Shown: positions 10,206 through 21,600 of the stretch, piece by piece
Position numbering within the stretch: position 1 is the stretch's first letter
How the letters are laid out: every line of letters starts with the position of its first letter
Assembly (NCBI RefSeq): GCF_014356525.2
Contig: NC_052507.1
Location: 7,805,568 to 7,869,567, forward strand
Reading direction: 5' to 3'
DNA length: 64,000 bases
Source: Nilaparvata lugens
Lineage: Eukaryota > Arthropoda > Insecta > Hemiptera > Delphacidae
Program-made: the position numbers and the translations under genes
Notes under the pieces: model-generated
Told to the model about the DNA's origin: nothing
Database searches by the model: none
Seen by the model: only the letters and a program-made list of their open reading frames with translations

Positions 10206-11122
10206 TATAGTGAGGTCCACGTTATAATGGCAGTGGAGAAAGATGGGAGAACAACTTTGCCGAACCTCTGTCTTGTCAATGCCTTCTATAGACTGTAGCT
10301 GATACAGGTTTATTAATGTAATGTTAACTGTTCATTCTCGTTTTGAATAATCTATATATATAAAAGCGAAATGGCAATCACTCATTGACTGACTGACTGA
10401 CTCACTCACTCACTCACTCACTCACTCGCAGAACTAAAAATCTACCGGACCAAAAACTTTCAAATTTGGTAGGTATGTTCAGTTGGCCCTTTAGAGGCGC
10501 ACTAAGAACGGATTTGGAAAAATTTTAACTCTGAGGGTGGTTTTTGAGGGTTTAAAGTTCGTCTTTAAGCATGTATATTCTTCTTATTCTAATCTCTCAA
10601 TTATAATAAATTGAAATGTCCATACCATATTATGATAATATAGAACTATAATCTAGAGAGAGTACCTCTTCGAAACAGTTGTTGACTGGCAACTAAATTA
10701 ATAATTTTGTCAGGTTGGCATTAAGTTGAGTTGACTTTGTTAGGTTGGCACCAAGTTGAAGATTGAAATGCATTTATCGCGGAAAAATTGATTGGGCACT
10801 GCTACTTCAATCAGAGCTATTCATGGGAATATTATATTACTAGCCGTCAGGCTCGCTTCGCTTGCCATATCCGTTTAGCCAGACGTTTAGTATGGACCCC
10901 CGACTGGATCGTCCTAACATATGATCGTCCTACATATGAAAAATGCAGGCGAGCCTGCTGATCTCATTCTTGGACGATCCAGTCGGGGGTCCAGGGGGCT
11001 CGCTAGACGGATACAGCGAGCGAAGCGAGCCTGACGGCTAGTCAAATATATTCTATTAAACAAGAAATTCTATTTTTTGATAATTTCATAATGAATTTAC
11101 ATGATTAAGACGGAATATTTAT
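10206..11122. mobile_element. TATAGTGAGG TIR element, copy 2, split by a Helitron and 3'-truncated
   Basis: Begins TATAGTGAGGTCCACGTTAT and follows the copy 1 sequence to TTTTGAATAA (10350). It resumes at TCAAATATATT (11042) and runs to about 11122, where an unrelated retroelement tail takes over. The right TIR is missing. Confidence 0.75.
10351..11041 (+). mobile_element. Non-autonomous Helitron, copy 2, with exact ends
   Basis: The element is 691 bp, starting TCTATATATATAAAAGCG and ending GACGGCTAG. It interrupts the TIR element between ...GAATAA and TCAAAT.... Undisturbed copies at 4880, 11359 and 22528 read ATAATCAA or ATGATCAA at this point, so the insertion sits precisely between A and T with no target duplication. 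This is the defining Helitron insertion pattern. Confidence 0.9.
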
Positions 11123-11358
11123 TTATTTATTCAATCATTCAGAACAGAAAATCACAACTTACAGAAAAGTACCATAGGCTTATAAGCCCAAAAACGGTTC
11201 CAATTCTAATTTATAAAACAGTCCAAATGCAGATAGGTTATGTGTTATTACTCAACACATTCTTTTAAATTGAAATGTTAAAGGCAAAAACAGTTAAAAT
11301 CAAAAGGCAAAAACAGTTCAAGCACATACGCAGCTCTTTATCTGTAGTTCAAGCTCTC
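11123..11358 (-). repeat. Retroelement 3' tail fragment
   Basis: (TATT)n is followed by CATTCAGAACAGAAAATCAC and TAGGCTTATAAGCCCAAAAA, similar to other tails in this window that carry AACAGGC...GCCCAAAAC. Short direct repeats of AAGGCAAAAACAGTT lie at about 11280-11320. Confidence 0.4.
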
Positions 11359-11762
11359 ATATTGAGGTCCACGTTATAACAGCAGTGGAGATAGATAGGA
11401 GAAAAACATTGCCGATCCTCTGTCTTGTCAATGCCTTCTATAGACGGTAGCTGATACAGGTTTATTGATGTGATATTAACTGTTCATTCTCGTTTAAAAT
11501 AATCAATAATTGTATTCTACCAAGCAATAAATTGTACTTCTCAAAAAAGAGTATAATGGATTAACATAATCAAGATGAAGTATTTTGTTAAATAATTATC
11601 AATTCAACATTGTTAAGAATGTAGAACCTGGCAACTGTAGGTACTGGCAACAGAGCGAAGCGAGAAAGAGATAGCACTATCAGATTTGTTGAATGATAGA
11701 CAAGGATAGCAATGCCATTGCTAGTCAAACACTGTCATTAAAACGTGGTCTTCATTATTGTA
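11359..11762. mobile_element. TATAGTGAGG TIR element, copy 3, near full length
   Basis: Starts TATTGAGGTCCACGTTATAA, carries all internal landmarks and ends AAACGTGGTCTTCATTATTG. The segment GAGCGAAGCGAGAAAGAGAT near the right end is shared with copy 1. Confidence 0.75.
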
Positions 11763-12150
11763 TAATGAACAGTTGTCTGACAAGTATTGGAATCTCTAAT
11801 CAACCCAGCCCCTCTAAAAAAACCAAACGGTTTTTATTTTCATCTCCACACTCCAAGTTTAAAACTCTCGAGCGAAATGAGCAGTTGTCTGACAAGTATT
11901 GGAATTATTTATCAAAAGACATACGTATTTTTAATAACTACACGTCACGTCAGCTCTATGGATCATTTATTCTGTGTCAGTGGCAACTGTCAATAATTGA
12001 GAGGGGTTATAGACGAGAGTGAATTCTTGTTTTTCCTTTTAATGGGTCGTGGGATGGGTGGAAGAGAAAGGGGAGGTTATAGCGCTTTTTCATCAGAAAA
12101 TTCCCAAGCGTCTCCGTCATCTATCGAAAAATGTTCGTCGTTTTTATTTC
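11763..12150. repeat. Short direct repeats, otherwise no gene
   Basis: AGTTGTCTGACAAGTATTGG occurs at about 11771 and again at about 11883. The overlapping open frames have no recognisable content. Confidence 0.5.
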
Positions 12151-12169
12151 CGATCTTTTTCCCTCCTTT

Positions 12170-13600
12170 TCGTTGTTCTCCTCCCCTCCCCCCTCATCAA
12201 CTCATCCTCCTCCTCCACCTCCTCCTACCCCAAGCATTAATCCTCCTCCTCCTTCCTCATCTACTCCTTCTCCTCCTCTTCTTCCACCTCATCCACCTAA
12301 TCCAGCTCTTTCCCCCACTACTACTGATTTCTCAATATCCTCCTTTCTCATCTTCTCTCCCTCATCATCATCATCATCATAATTCACATTCTCACTATTA
12401 CTTATTCTCACTCCAATTTTACTTATTTAGTTATTTATTTATTTATTTATTTATTTTACTTAGTTGTTCATCTTCTGTTGTTTATTTATTTATTTATTTA
12501 TTTTACTTAGTTGTTCATCTTCTGATTTAATTTCTGTTTCACAATCTCCTACTACTTCGATTTTTATCTCTGGCTCTCAACATTCTGTCCTTCCACTTGC
12601 AAATCCTTTCTCTCCTATTCATCCCCCATTTATATATTATTTAACAAAAATCCTGAATAAATGCTGTAAATCACCTCGAAGACTTCTGCTACTGCAGACA
12701 TTGACAACGGGGTTAACAGCTAGATGGAAATTCGATGAGAACTACTATCAAAAAAAAAAAAAAAATCAGATACTGATTCCATCTGTATCCCCCATTTCTT
12801 TCACCTCCACATAATAATTATCATTATAATTCCCATACTTATTCTCACTATCTTTTTCATTTTTTCCACTCCTTATCCTTCTTCTAATTTCATTTCCACT
12901 TCACAATCGGTTTATTCTACTACTTTAGTTTTCAGTTCCTATTTCTGGTTCCTTTTTCATCTCCTCTTTCTCATCTTTATCATCATCATAATTCTCATTT
13001 TCACTATGACTCTTCAATTTTACTTATTTTTTTTTGTTCTTCTTCTGATTTGATTCCTGTTTCACAATCTCCTACTTCTCCCATTTCTATCTCTGGCTCT
13101 CAACTTTCTATCCTTCCACTTGCATATCCTCTCTCTCATATCCTCAATTTCCTACACTTCCACATTATCAATTTTATTACAATTTCCACCCTCATTATCA
13201 ATCACTTTTTCATTTTTTTGTGATTTTATTACCACATTGGATCACTGTAGTCTCTAGTTAGTCCTTTTTTTGTTTATTCGCTTCAATTCTCTTCTTTTCT
13301 CACTTTCTCATTTTGCTACACTAGAAATCCTTCTGATTCCATTCTCACATCACAATTGGTTTCTCCTTCTTCATCTCCTCCATCTTCTCTTTCTTTTCTT
13401 CCTCCTAGTTATTTACCTCTTTTTCATTTTCTTCTCCTTCTTCATCTCCTTCACCTTCTTCTCCTTCTTCTCCTTCTCCTCCTTCTTCTCCTCCTCATCC
13501 TCCTCATCCTCATCCTCCTCCTCCCACACCTTCTCCACCTTCATCCTATCTTCCTCTTTCTCCAACTCCTTTTCATTTTTTCACTTCTCGAACATCAGAA
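12170..13600. repeat. CT-rich simple-sequence domain with an internal degenerate duplication
   Basis: Long runs of TCC, CTT and TCAT triplets and two (TTTA)n runs (12424-12465, 12480-12508). A block with CTCATCTT, (ATC)n, CACAATCTCCTACT, TCTCTGGCTCTCAAC and CTTCCACTTGC at about 12300-12600 recurs at about 12950-13130. An A15 run is at about 12751. The serine/leucine/proline frames are artefacts of the repeat. Confidence 0.8.
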
Positions 13601-13739
13601 ATTGAACAGGGAAGAAACGAGCGACGGCGGTGATATTGAAATGATGCCCAAAAGCACAAGTCATGGTCGTGTTTTCCCTTTTATTTTCCGATGAAGTTTT
13701 TCAATTTTCATGGCAGCAGCAACGAGCGGACATCACTTA

Positions 13740-13915
13740 CTGCTTCCGGGCATCGTTCTCTTTCCCTCTCTCTCTTTCCCACCCACTGTCTCTTTTTCTC
13801 TCTCACTCTCTCTTTCACTTTCTTCCTCTCTCTCTCTTTCATTCTTTTTCCTCCTCTTTATCTATGTCTCTCTCATTCTCTCTCTCACTCTCTCTTTCTC
13901 TCTCTACATTTTCGG
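13740..13915. repeat. (TC)n microsatellite domain
   Basis: Imperfect TCTC/TTTC/CACTC runs. All three frames are open only because of the composition. Confidence 0.85.
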
Positions 13916-14124
13916 CTCTAATAGAATGTCACCTTTATATTGCATGTTAAACAGAGTATGACACACTCAAATCAAGACAAGGATGGCAGAGGAGGTGAAA
14001 AAAATGAAAGTATTTTACGAGAGACGTGAATAGATATGTTTATAGAGTGGAAATGGTATGAGAGAGAAAAATAGTGAGCTCTTTATAGTAGAGAAAGGAC
14101 TAAATGAAATTTTTCACTACAAGA

Positions 14125-14260
14125 ATCAACCTATTTCGGACTATGTGTAACCTTATCTAAATTTGGGAGAGGAATAGCACAAGGTTACCTTAATTTTTCT
14201 TCCTACATTTTTATGATGTACTTATTGTATCAATCAATGAAATATTAATAAATAGTTGGA
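14125..14260 (+). repeat. SINE-like or LINE-tail repeat (GGGAGAGGAATAGCACAAGG), copy 1
   Basis: TTTCGGACTATG, TAACCTTAT, TTTGGGAGAGGAATAGCACA and AGGTTACCTTA are followed by TTTTTATGATGTACTT and an AATGAAATATTAATAAAT tail. Related copies lie on the minus strand at 20812-21085, 22770-22895 and about 35640-35720. Confidence 0.6.
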
Positions 14261-14343
14261 ATATACAAGGTCGGATAAAGAGAGAGAGAGCGTGAGTGAG
14301 AGAGATTAGATTTGGAATAATTGTAGTTCCACATTCTTATAAA

Positions 14344-14939
14344 TCTATATATATAAAACCGAAATGGCACTCACTCACTGACTGACTCACTCACTCACTC
14401 ACTCGCATAACTAGAAATCTACCGGACCAAAAACGTTCAAATTTGGTAGGTATGTTCAGTTTGCCCTTTAGAGGCGCACTAAGAAATCTTTTGGCAATAT
14501 TTTAACTCTAAGGGTTGTTTTTAAGGGTTTAAAGTTCGTCTTTTAGCATGTATATTCTTCTTCTCCCAATCTCTAAATTATAATTGAAATTTCCATATCA
14601 TATGTTACTATAGAACTATATTCTAGATAGAGTACCTCTTCGAAACAGTTGTTAACTGGCAACTAAATTAATAATTATTTTGTCAGGTTGGCATTAAGTT
14701 GAGTTGACTTTGTTAGGTTGGCACCAAGTTGAAGATTTAAATGCATTTATCGCGGAAAAATTGATTGGGCACTGCTACTTCAATCCTGGGAATATTATAT
14801 AACTAGCAGTCAGGCTCGCTTCGCTAGCCATATCCGTTTAGCCAGACGTTTAGTCTGGATCCCCGACTGGATCGTCCTATCATATGATAAAAATGCTCAA
14901 ATGAAAAATGCAGGCGAGCGAAGCGAGCCTAACGGCTAG
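14344..14939 (+). mobile_element. Non-autonomous Helitron, copy 3
   Basis: Starts TCTATATATATAAAACCG after A, ends AACGGCTAG before T. It has a shorter 3' palindrome than copy 1 because the stretch after AAATGCAGGCGAGC joins directly to the terminus. Confidence 0.85.
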
Positions 14940-14949
14940 TTACAATATA

Positions 14950-15243
14950 TTATGCTAGTTCACATGTGTTTGTGGAGCATGAGTCTGTACGCACTTCAAG
15001 GACCAAACCATACGAAGCGTTTTTAGGCGTTATTAGACGGTGTTTCGAGAGTTGGTAAGGCAGTTTGCTCTCCGATTGCCTGATTATCAGCTGATTCCCG
15101 AACGTCCACCCAGTCAGCTGATTCGAAAGCTTCTGTCCTTCCGACTTTAAAGACGCCGTTTGAAAACGCACGGAAAGACGCTTCGTTTGGTTCGGCTCTT
15201 GATAGGGGGTTTTGGATATCACTGCCGTGTTATTAGGACACAA
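14950..15243. repeat. GC-richer inverted repeat, possible TIR element
   Basis: ACCAAACCATACGAAGCGTT on the left is mirrored by CGCTTCGTTTGGTTCGG on the right, and TCAGCTGATT occurs twice in the middle. The 97-codon minus frame has no recognised relative and lies across the palindrome, so I do not call it a gene. Confidence 0.45.
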
Positions 15244-15506
15244 GTGTAATCAAATCTAATAGACCATATAATTATCATAATTGTATAAATTATAACTCTA
15301 TATAAATGGTATAGGTTCGAGGATACATTGGATTCTAAAAGAGACCCTGATTTCGGTTCTAATAGTTTAATAAAATAGATTAGATTAGATCAGAGTTATT
15401 TATTCATTTATGTTACAATATCTGAGTGAATATGGAGATTGAATATGAGATTGAATATGGAGAGAATTATAATATTTCAGACAAATACTATAATATTACG
15501 AGAGAG

Positions 15507-15850
15507 AGATTGATTGATTGCCTTTATCAAGGGCGAAGTTAGGACTCCAGGTCCTCTCTGGCACACAACCTTTTACATTTCATACAAATGAATACTAACA
15601 ATAACAAAATCAAGATTATAATAAGAATTAACTAAAAATTTAAACTTTGAATTGATAACTAATACAAGATGAATTTTTACAAAAATTAATTTTGAATAGA
15701 GATTCAAAATTATGATTACAAAGAGATTTAGAGCTAAAAATTCAAACTAATAAGTAGAACATATAAATACAAAATAAGTGTAAAATATATGAATTCAAGA
15801 CTAATAATACAAAAAAGAATAAATTAAAATTACAAATTTCAAACTTAATA
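15507..15850 (-). repeat. Retroelement 3' tail (GATTGATTGCC family)
   Basis: TTGATTGATTGCCTTTAT, GGGCGAAGTTAGGACTCCAG and GTCCTCTC recur at about 35198-35290 in related form. Read on the minus strand it ends in a CAATCAATC tail, as LINE or SINE 3' ends do. The following AT-rich 200 bases show no frame. Confidence 0.5.
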
Positions 15851-15919
15851 AGCATTCATTAATTCACTAACACATGCAAACAGCTAAAATAATCATTAAT
15901 TAGACTTCCCAAGATCGAA

Positions 15920-16088
15920 AATATTGGAGAGAGAGAAAGAGAGTGAGTGGGAGAAATAAATATAGAGACAGTAGGTGAGAGAGAGTGTGAGAGAGTAAAT
16001 GAGGACTGGGAACTTGATAAGAGTGGGAGAGTAGCAGTCAATGGAAAGAGAAAAACCATGTATGGTGTGTTAGGGGGGGGGGGTGCTA
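15920..16088. repeat. GA-rich simple sequence with a G10 run
   Basis: GAGAGAGAAAGAGAGTGAG and similar, ending with a run of ten G at about 16073-16082. Confidence 0.8.
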
Positions 16089-16380
16089 GACTGACCACCA
16101 CCACAAAATTTTAAGAGCTCTCAACTTGGACAGCGGAAAACTCGGAGATATTTTGGCGACAGAATAATCCGCTGGACATTTATAGCCTGCCACACGTACG
16201 ATAATCTGTGATAATATTTATCCTCCAACGAAAACCGAATTGCCGTTCTGGCCGACAGAAAAAATACCGCCGGCCATATAACCGATATTGAATTTAGTCT
16301 GAGTCTATACGAGCGCCGAAAGTTCTTCTCTGATATTTTTTTATGGTTTTCTGAGAGTCGAAGGACAGGATATATTGGGT
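16089..16380. other. Unique, moderately GC-rich stretch; no gene assigned
   Basis: Single-copy within the window. An 89-codon minus frame spans it, without recognised motifs or good splice signals. Confidence 0.35.
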
Positions 16381-16700
16381 TATTTTCCACAGTGGAAAAT
16401 TATGAGCAAGAGGAGATGAGGAGATGGGTAGATGATTGAATGGGGAGATGGGAAGATAGGATGATGAGAAGAGAAGAAAATTGGAAGACGAGGAAATGAG
16501 TAAATTAGAGGATGAGGAGAATGTTGAGGATGGAAGGAACAAGAAGAGGAGAAAATATTGGAAGGAGAGTTGGAGGACGGTGGGCAGTGGATCAAGAAAA
16601 AATAATGAAAATGAGAAAGAAGAGAAGGGAGAAAAAGAGGAGAATGATAAATAATAGAGGGAGGAGAGTTGAAATACTTGAAAGTTGAAGAAGGATAAAT
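16381..16700. repeat. GGAGAT/GAAGAT-rich simple sequence
   Basis: Degenerate repetition of GAGGAGATGGGAAGA-type words. The overlapping Ser/Phe/Pro minus frames are shadows. Confidence 0.8.
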
Positions 16701-16733
16701 TTTCAAAACCGATGGATTTCAATTATGTTCAAT

Positions 16734-18182
16734 TATTGACCGATCGAAGTGAGGTCTAAGATTCAAGTCGACGGTTTTGCATTTCTCTTTATGTTTGTAA
16801 TTTTGTTTATATTCATATGTTCTGCATTTACAGAATAATATAATTTATAAAAATGTTAAATATTGAAATAAAAATTAATGATAGAATAATTAATAAACCA
16901 ATTTGATAATCCAATGAATGATAAATAAATGAATTGATATTATTATAAATACTAAAACTGAATATATATATTGAAATATATTCAATTATACTTTTGAATT
17001 TTATTTATCATTCATTATTTTAAATTATATATTTTTGTATTTAAAATTGATTGGTTGATAAATTATTTAGAAATTGAAAATTATTCACATTTGCAAATTA
17101 ATTGGTTTATTTCAATTATTCATTGAAATGAATTATTAATTGGAATAAATTTTCAATTGAATTACTAATCATTATAATTAAATTATCATTATTCCATTTC
17201 AAATAAATTAAGGTTTTTATTAATAACAAAATTAAACAGAAAAGCATTTGATGGATCTCAGGGAATTTTACCAATAATTAATCACTTTTCATATTCATAT
17301 GGTAACTGTAGGGAAAATTTAATGTGAAATACTAGCACAAAGTTCGTTTGCTGCACTCAAGAAATCTTTATTCTGCACTCGCCTACGGCTCGTGCGTAAA
17401 CGTTTCTTTCGGTGCAGCAAACTGTCACTTTGCGCACTAGTTGCACAAATAACTATTCATGAAATTTGACAGGTGTTTTCCTTTTTGAATTTCGCGTCGA
17501 CGTATACATAGGGTTTTTTGAAATTTTGCATTTTAAGGATGATACAAAAGGGAAAGGAGTCTCCTTCGAACGCCAATATTACCGTAAAAGTCAGACTTTA
17601 GAATTATTATCATCATAAATCGGCTGTAGAGTGAATTATCAATTCCATGCAATGAGAAATTTTGCATTTCAAGGATAATACAAGAGAAAGAGGAGTCTCT
17701 TTATTACCTTAAAAATATTACCGCCAATATTACCTTAAAAATCAGACTTTCGAATTATTCATCATAAATCAGCTTTCGAGTGGATTATTAATTGCATGCA
17801 ATGACGCATGCAATAATTATCTCAATGTTACTTAGTAAAAAGTCAGATGTCGTGTGGACTATTAATTGCAAGCAATGAGGCATGCAATATTGATAACTCG
17901 AAGTAGCTTATTATTTTCTCCCGACTTTTCTCTGCTTTCAACTCGGTAAGCTTTTGATGATAGCATAGTGTTGTTTACAACAAATAATTAGCATTTTAAT
18001 GCTAATAATTATAATTAATATCGATAATTATTGTCGATACAACAACTCAAACAGTCATTAGTTGTTTACACACCGATATCTCGCCGACACATCAGGACAG
18101 GACATAATTCAGTCTGATGGACAGTATTAGAGGAGTCTGTGGTTTTTAACTGCGCGAGGTCTACTGTTCACAGAACTACTAG
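16734..18182 (+). mobile_element. Second Helitron-like family, copy 2, complete but interrupted
   Basis: Starts ATTGACCGATCGAAGTGAGG, resumes after an insert with TTCATGAAATTTGACAGG, and ends GTTCACAGAACTACTAG before T. The stretch ATTTTGCATTT(C/T)AAGGATAATACAA is locally duplicated (17520-17760). A GTTC-ACA-GAAC hairpin precedes the CTAG terminus, as expected for Helitrons. Confidence 0.65.
16830..17450. repeat. AT-rich insert with a fold-back inside Helitron-like copy 2
   Basis: Left part is highly AT-rich. The right part holds an inverted pair, AAAGTTCGTTTGCTGCAC against GTGCAGCAAACTGTCACTTT, around TCGCCTACGGCTCGTGCG. Compared with copies 1 and 3 it replaces the segment between GCATTTACGG and TTCATGAAATTT. 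Confidence 0.5.
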
Positions 18183-18423
18183 TATCTATATCAATAATAA
18201 TCATGAGGAGAATAAAGTGGGGAATAAATGAGAAACGGATTAGAAATAATGTGGAAACGAAAAAAACTAGAAGGTAGAAAACACAGGGAAGAAAACATAC
18301 AACAGGAAGCTATATTGGCTGCGATGTATGTCCGTCCGTCTTGTAGCTCCACAGTCCATTCGATGAATTCTTCTAAATACAGGAAATGTATTTCCTCTCG
18401 ATTAGATTCGAGCCATGGCTTCC

Positions 18424-18510
18424 ATTCAAGTGTCACATTAAGTGTTCACTCTCTCACTCTTACTCACATCGAGTGTTTACTCTCTCACTCTTCGTCAAGT
18501 TGAGTGTTTA

Positions 18511-18541
<31 letters not shown>

Positions 18542-18815
18542 TTTCTCAATTTCTCTCTCTCACTCTCCATCACATTGTGTGTTCACTTTTTCACTCTCCG
18601 ACACATCGACTGTTCACTCTCTCACTCTCACTTACATCGAGTGTTCACTCTCTCACTCTCCATCACATTGAGTGTTCACTCTCTTACTCTCATTGACATT
18701 GACAGTTCACTCTCTCACTCTCTCTTACATCAAGTGTTCACTCTCTCACTCTCCATCACATCGAGTGCTCACTCTCTTACCCTTATTGACATCAAGTGGT
18801 TCCTCTCTTGCTCTC
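18424..18815. repeat. Minisatellite, about 36 bp unit, about 11 copies
   Basis: Unit core is ACATCGAGTGTTCACTCTCT followed by CACTCTCCATC. One stretch (about 18510-18565) has expanded to pure TCTCTTTC. A 162-codon frame runs through it only because the unit length is a multiple of three. Confidence 0.85.
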
Positions 18816-20811
18816 AGGTAAGTTTACTTCTTCCAAAAAAAATTGCCCCAAGAAAACACACAAACTTCACCTGACAAACTTGAGAACAACTTATACCGTA
18901 CAGTTTTCATTGCGTTATGGATTGAGAGAAAGAACAATAATTTTAAGAGTAGACTCAAAATATCTAAAATGGTAATTCGAAAATGTTATAATTCCAGTGA
19001 AGGATATATCCTGAAGAATATATATAATAAGATAAAACAGAATAATATGAATTGAGTTTGAAATGAAAGCACAGTATACACAAGCCAGATCATGTAGTTG
19101 TTTCATGGAAAACAATACTGATTAGATTCAATACAAGGATACATGATCTCATATATTTATAAGAAAATGCATAATTTGATATTGAATTTAATTGTTCCAG
19201 TAGTTTCTCATTGCGTTATACTCCTGTTATACTCCGAACTCCTCGTAAATCACTTCAAACGCCAAATATAAATCGCCCACTTTCAGAAAACTTGGAATCT
19301 GTTCATTATTTTTGATTAGCCCGCAGGTCAAAGATATCTTGGCGAGTGAACTGCCATATACGGCGCGAAGCCCGAGAAGCTCCATAGAGCTCGCCTAATT
19401 AAAACCGCTCCCGAATTTGCAAAGTCGAGTTGGAGATTTATTAAATCAATTAGAAGTTATAATAGCTTGTTGGAAGATGAGAGCCGCCATTCACTATAGC
19501 ATAATGAGATTGGAGCTGTCGTCTCAAATTTTCCCACAAAATTGTTAAGTGCTCGCTAAAATTTCCCAGAAGGTCAATTTGATGAGAGGAATCCAATTTT
19601 CAACATTCGCGACTGGAGTAGAGATTGAGTTTAAGGGTTTTATGCTTGAAGATGGATTCTTTCAAGGCTTACACAACAAAGACAATATCAGGGGAGAAAT
19701 TGGAAGGAGAAGTTAGAATAGATTCAAAACTATGTATATTTTGCAAGAGAATCTAATTAAATTCAATCACCGTGAAATCACTGGCATGTCAGACTCGTTC
19801 ATTAGTTTTGGTTGCATTGGTCCCGTACGATGACTTCATTCAACGGTGGTAAAACTTGATTGGATTTTCGTAGAATTGCCTCTTATCACCAGAACGATGA
19901 TAAGATGACAATGTGCCAGGAATATTGGGTTTTGCGAGCTTATTATTCCCTCAATCACAAAAAAATCTTGAATATTTTTGATTCATGAAATAACAATAAT
20001 ATCGAGTGACCTGGCTGGCTCAGGTCTGGTGTCAGAGTTTTCAGGTCACAACTGATCAATTTCAGGGCCTCTGACATGACCTAACGACTGCTTTTTAGAC
20101 AGCCGGGACCGTCGGCTGAATGAAGACTCTCAATCATTATGCCATGATTCTGTTGAATATGCATAGTTCCGAGCCTCAATGTTTCCAAAGCTTCTTTGGA
20201 TCTAAGCTTCTTGATCTAATGGAAACTAGAAATTGATACTATTGAAGAGCAATGCTTTGGAAATATTATTCTACCTGCGAAGAACCATCCTCTTTTACGT
20301 TGGAATCCTTTAGTCTCAAAAGGTATTGATCCCAAAAAGTATTGGTTCCAAAGCTCCTAGCACCAAATTGTTCTACCTTTCTCTTGTGTCCCTTCCACTT
20401 GATGTGAATATTCTCGCCGAAAATGATAACTGAACGTTTTGAAAGCTTTTAATGTTTCCCACAACTTTTTAATAGTTATATCAATTCATTCATTCCCATT
20501 TGTATGATAATTTCCAACTTTCATTACACCATTCACCATTATTCCATCGACCTTCATCACCTTTATAATTGATTACAAACTGAATACATTAATTCATTCA
20601 TTTCTAAGAAGCTTCAATTCCCACTTTTGAATATATTATCCTACATCTTCGATCATCCAATATTCATATACCTCAGTCTGTCCCATTCGCATAGCTCTCT
20701 CATTATAAATTATCCTTGAGGAGTTTAGAATAGGAGGATATTGTGTTCCTATTTTACAAGGAAATATCATAATTTAACAAATATAACCACTTATTTAATT
20801 TGTATTTATTA
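18816..20811. other. No gene seen (2 kb)
   Basis: Mostly unique sequence. Slightly GC-richer patches at about 19310-19400 and 20000-20110 contain no frame with recognisable motifs or paired splice sites. Confidence 0.4.
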
Positions 20812-21085
20812 TCCTCACGAGAAAGCACACACCGGGAGAGAAAAACTAAGGATACTACTTGTAAAATAAAAACAATATAAAAAACTTTCAGTACCCCTTT
20901 ATTGAAAACTGTTGAAATATTTCAAAGGCTTCAATAAAAGGGTACTAACAGTTTTTATATTGTTTTCATTTGAATCTGAAGCCCATATAAGCGAAGTGAT
21001 TTCATACTACTTGTACTATTTCACTCCCAAATTTAGTTAACATTCCAAGAGTCCGAAATAGGGTTATGATTCCACTTTCTTGAAT
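20812..21085 (-). repeat. SINE-like repeat (GGGAGAGGAATAG family), copy 2, split by a fold-back insert
   Basis: Flanking halves CGGGAGAGAAAAACTAAGGA and CTATTTCACTCCCAAATTTA correspond to the uninterrupted copy at 22770-22895. The interruption at 20864-21003 is bordered by a 12 bp duplication of ATACTACTTGTA. Confidence 0.6.
20864..21003. mobile_element. Fold-back insert (AGTACCC...GGGTACT), 12 bp target duplication
   Basis: Arms CAGTACCCCTTTATTGAA and TTCAATAAAAGGGTACTAAC are inverted. ATACTACTTGTA stands at 20852-20863 and again at 21004-21015. Long target duplications suggest target-primed reverse transcription rather than a cut-and-paste element. Confidence 0.7.
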
Positions 21086-21159
21086 TTAGTTTATTTTGAC
21101 TCAAGAACAACAAAAAATGAGGATTTCAAATTTTGACGGTTGAGAAGATTTTCTAATTT

Positions 21160-21600
21160 AACTAAATCATATAGAGCTATTCAATAGTTCTTTTATAGAG
21201 TGATTATTGTTGCACTACTATTCACTCTTTAAGACACAAATATAATAGAAGATTTTTTATCTATTTATACAAAGCTAAATATTTTATTATTGACGGTACA
21301 AAATATTTTCCAATTTATTCATACAGAGCTATTAAATAGTTTCTTTATGGAATGATTATTGTTGCAGTACCATTCACTCCATAAGACACAAATTAGAATA
21401 CAAAGAAAAATAAAAATCTCAGTACCCTTTTTATTTTTCTTTATATTTATATTACAAGTATTATATTTATATTACAAGCCCTATTCAGAAAAGAGATAAA
21501 TAAGACACAAATTTAATATAGTTGAAGATTTTTATGTATTTATAATGTTTTTTTATGGAATTATTATTGTTGTACTATCATTCAATTCTTGAGACACGTC
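21160..21600. repeat. Degenerate tandem repeat, about 130 bp x 3
   Basis: AGCTATT(C/A)AATAGTT, TGATTATTGTTGCA, CATTCACTC and AAGACACAAAT recur three times. The third unit is displaced by the insert at 21395-21499. Confidence 0.65.
21395..21499. mobile_element. Half fold-back insert (CAGTACCC family), 14 bp target duplication
   Basis: Contains AAAATAAAAATCTCAGTACC and TTTATATTACAAGTATTATA. ATAAGACACAAATT flanks it exactly at 21381-21394 and 21500-21513. It is a single arm of the larger palindrome at 52592-52778. Confidence 0.7.

Noticed and set aside
12049..13694. Several Ser/Leu/Pro frames
   Set aside because: Products of CT-rich simple sequence.
18228..18874. 162-codon repeat protein
   Set aside because: A minisatellite whose unit is a multiple of three; no start context, splice site or conserved residue pattern.
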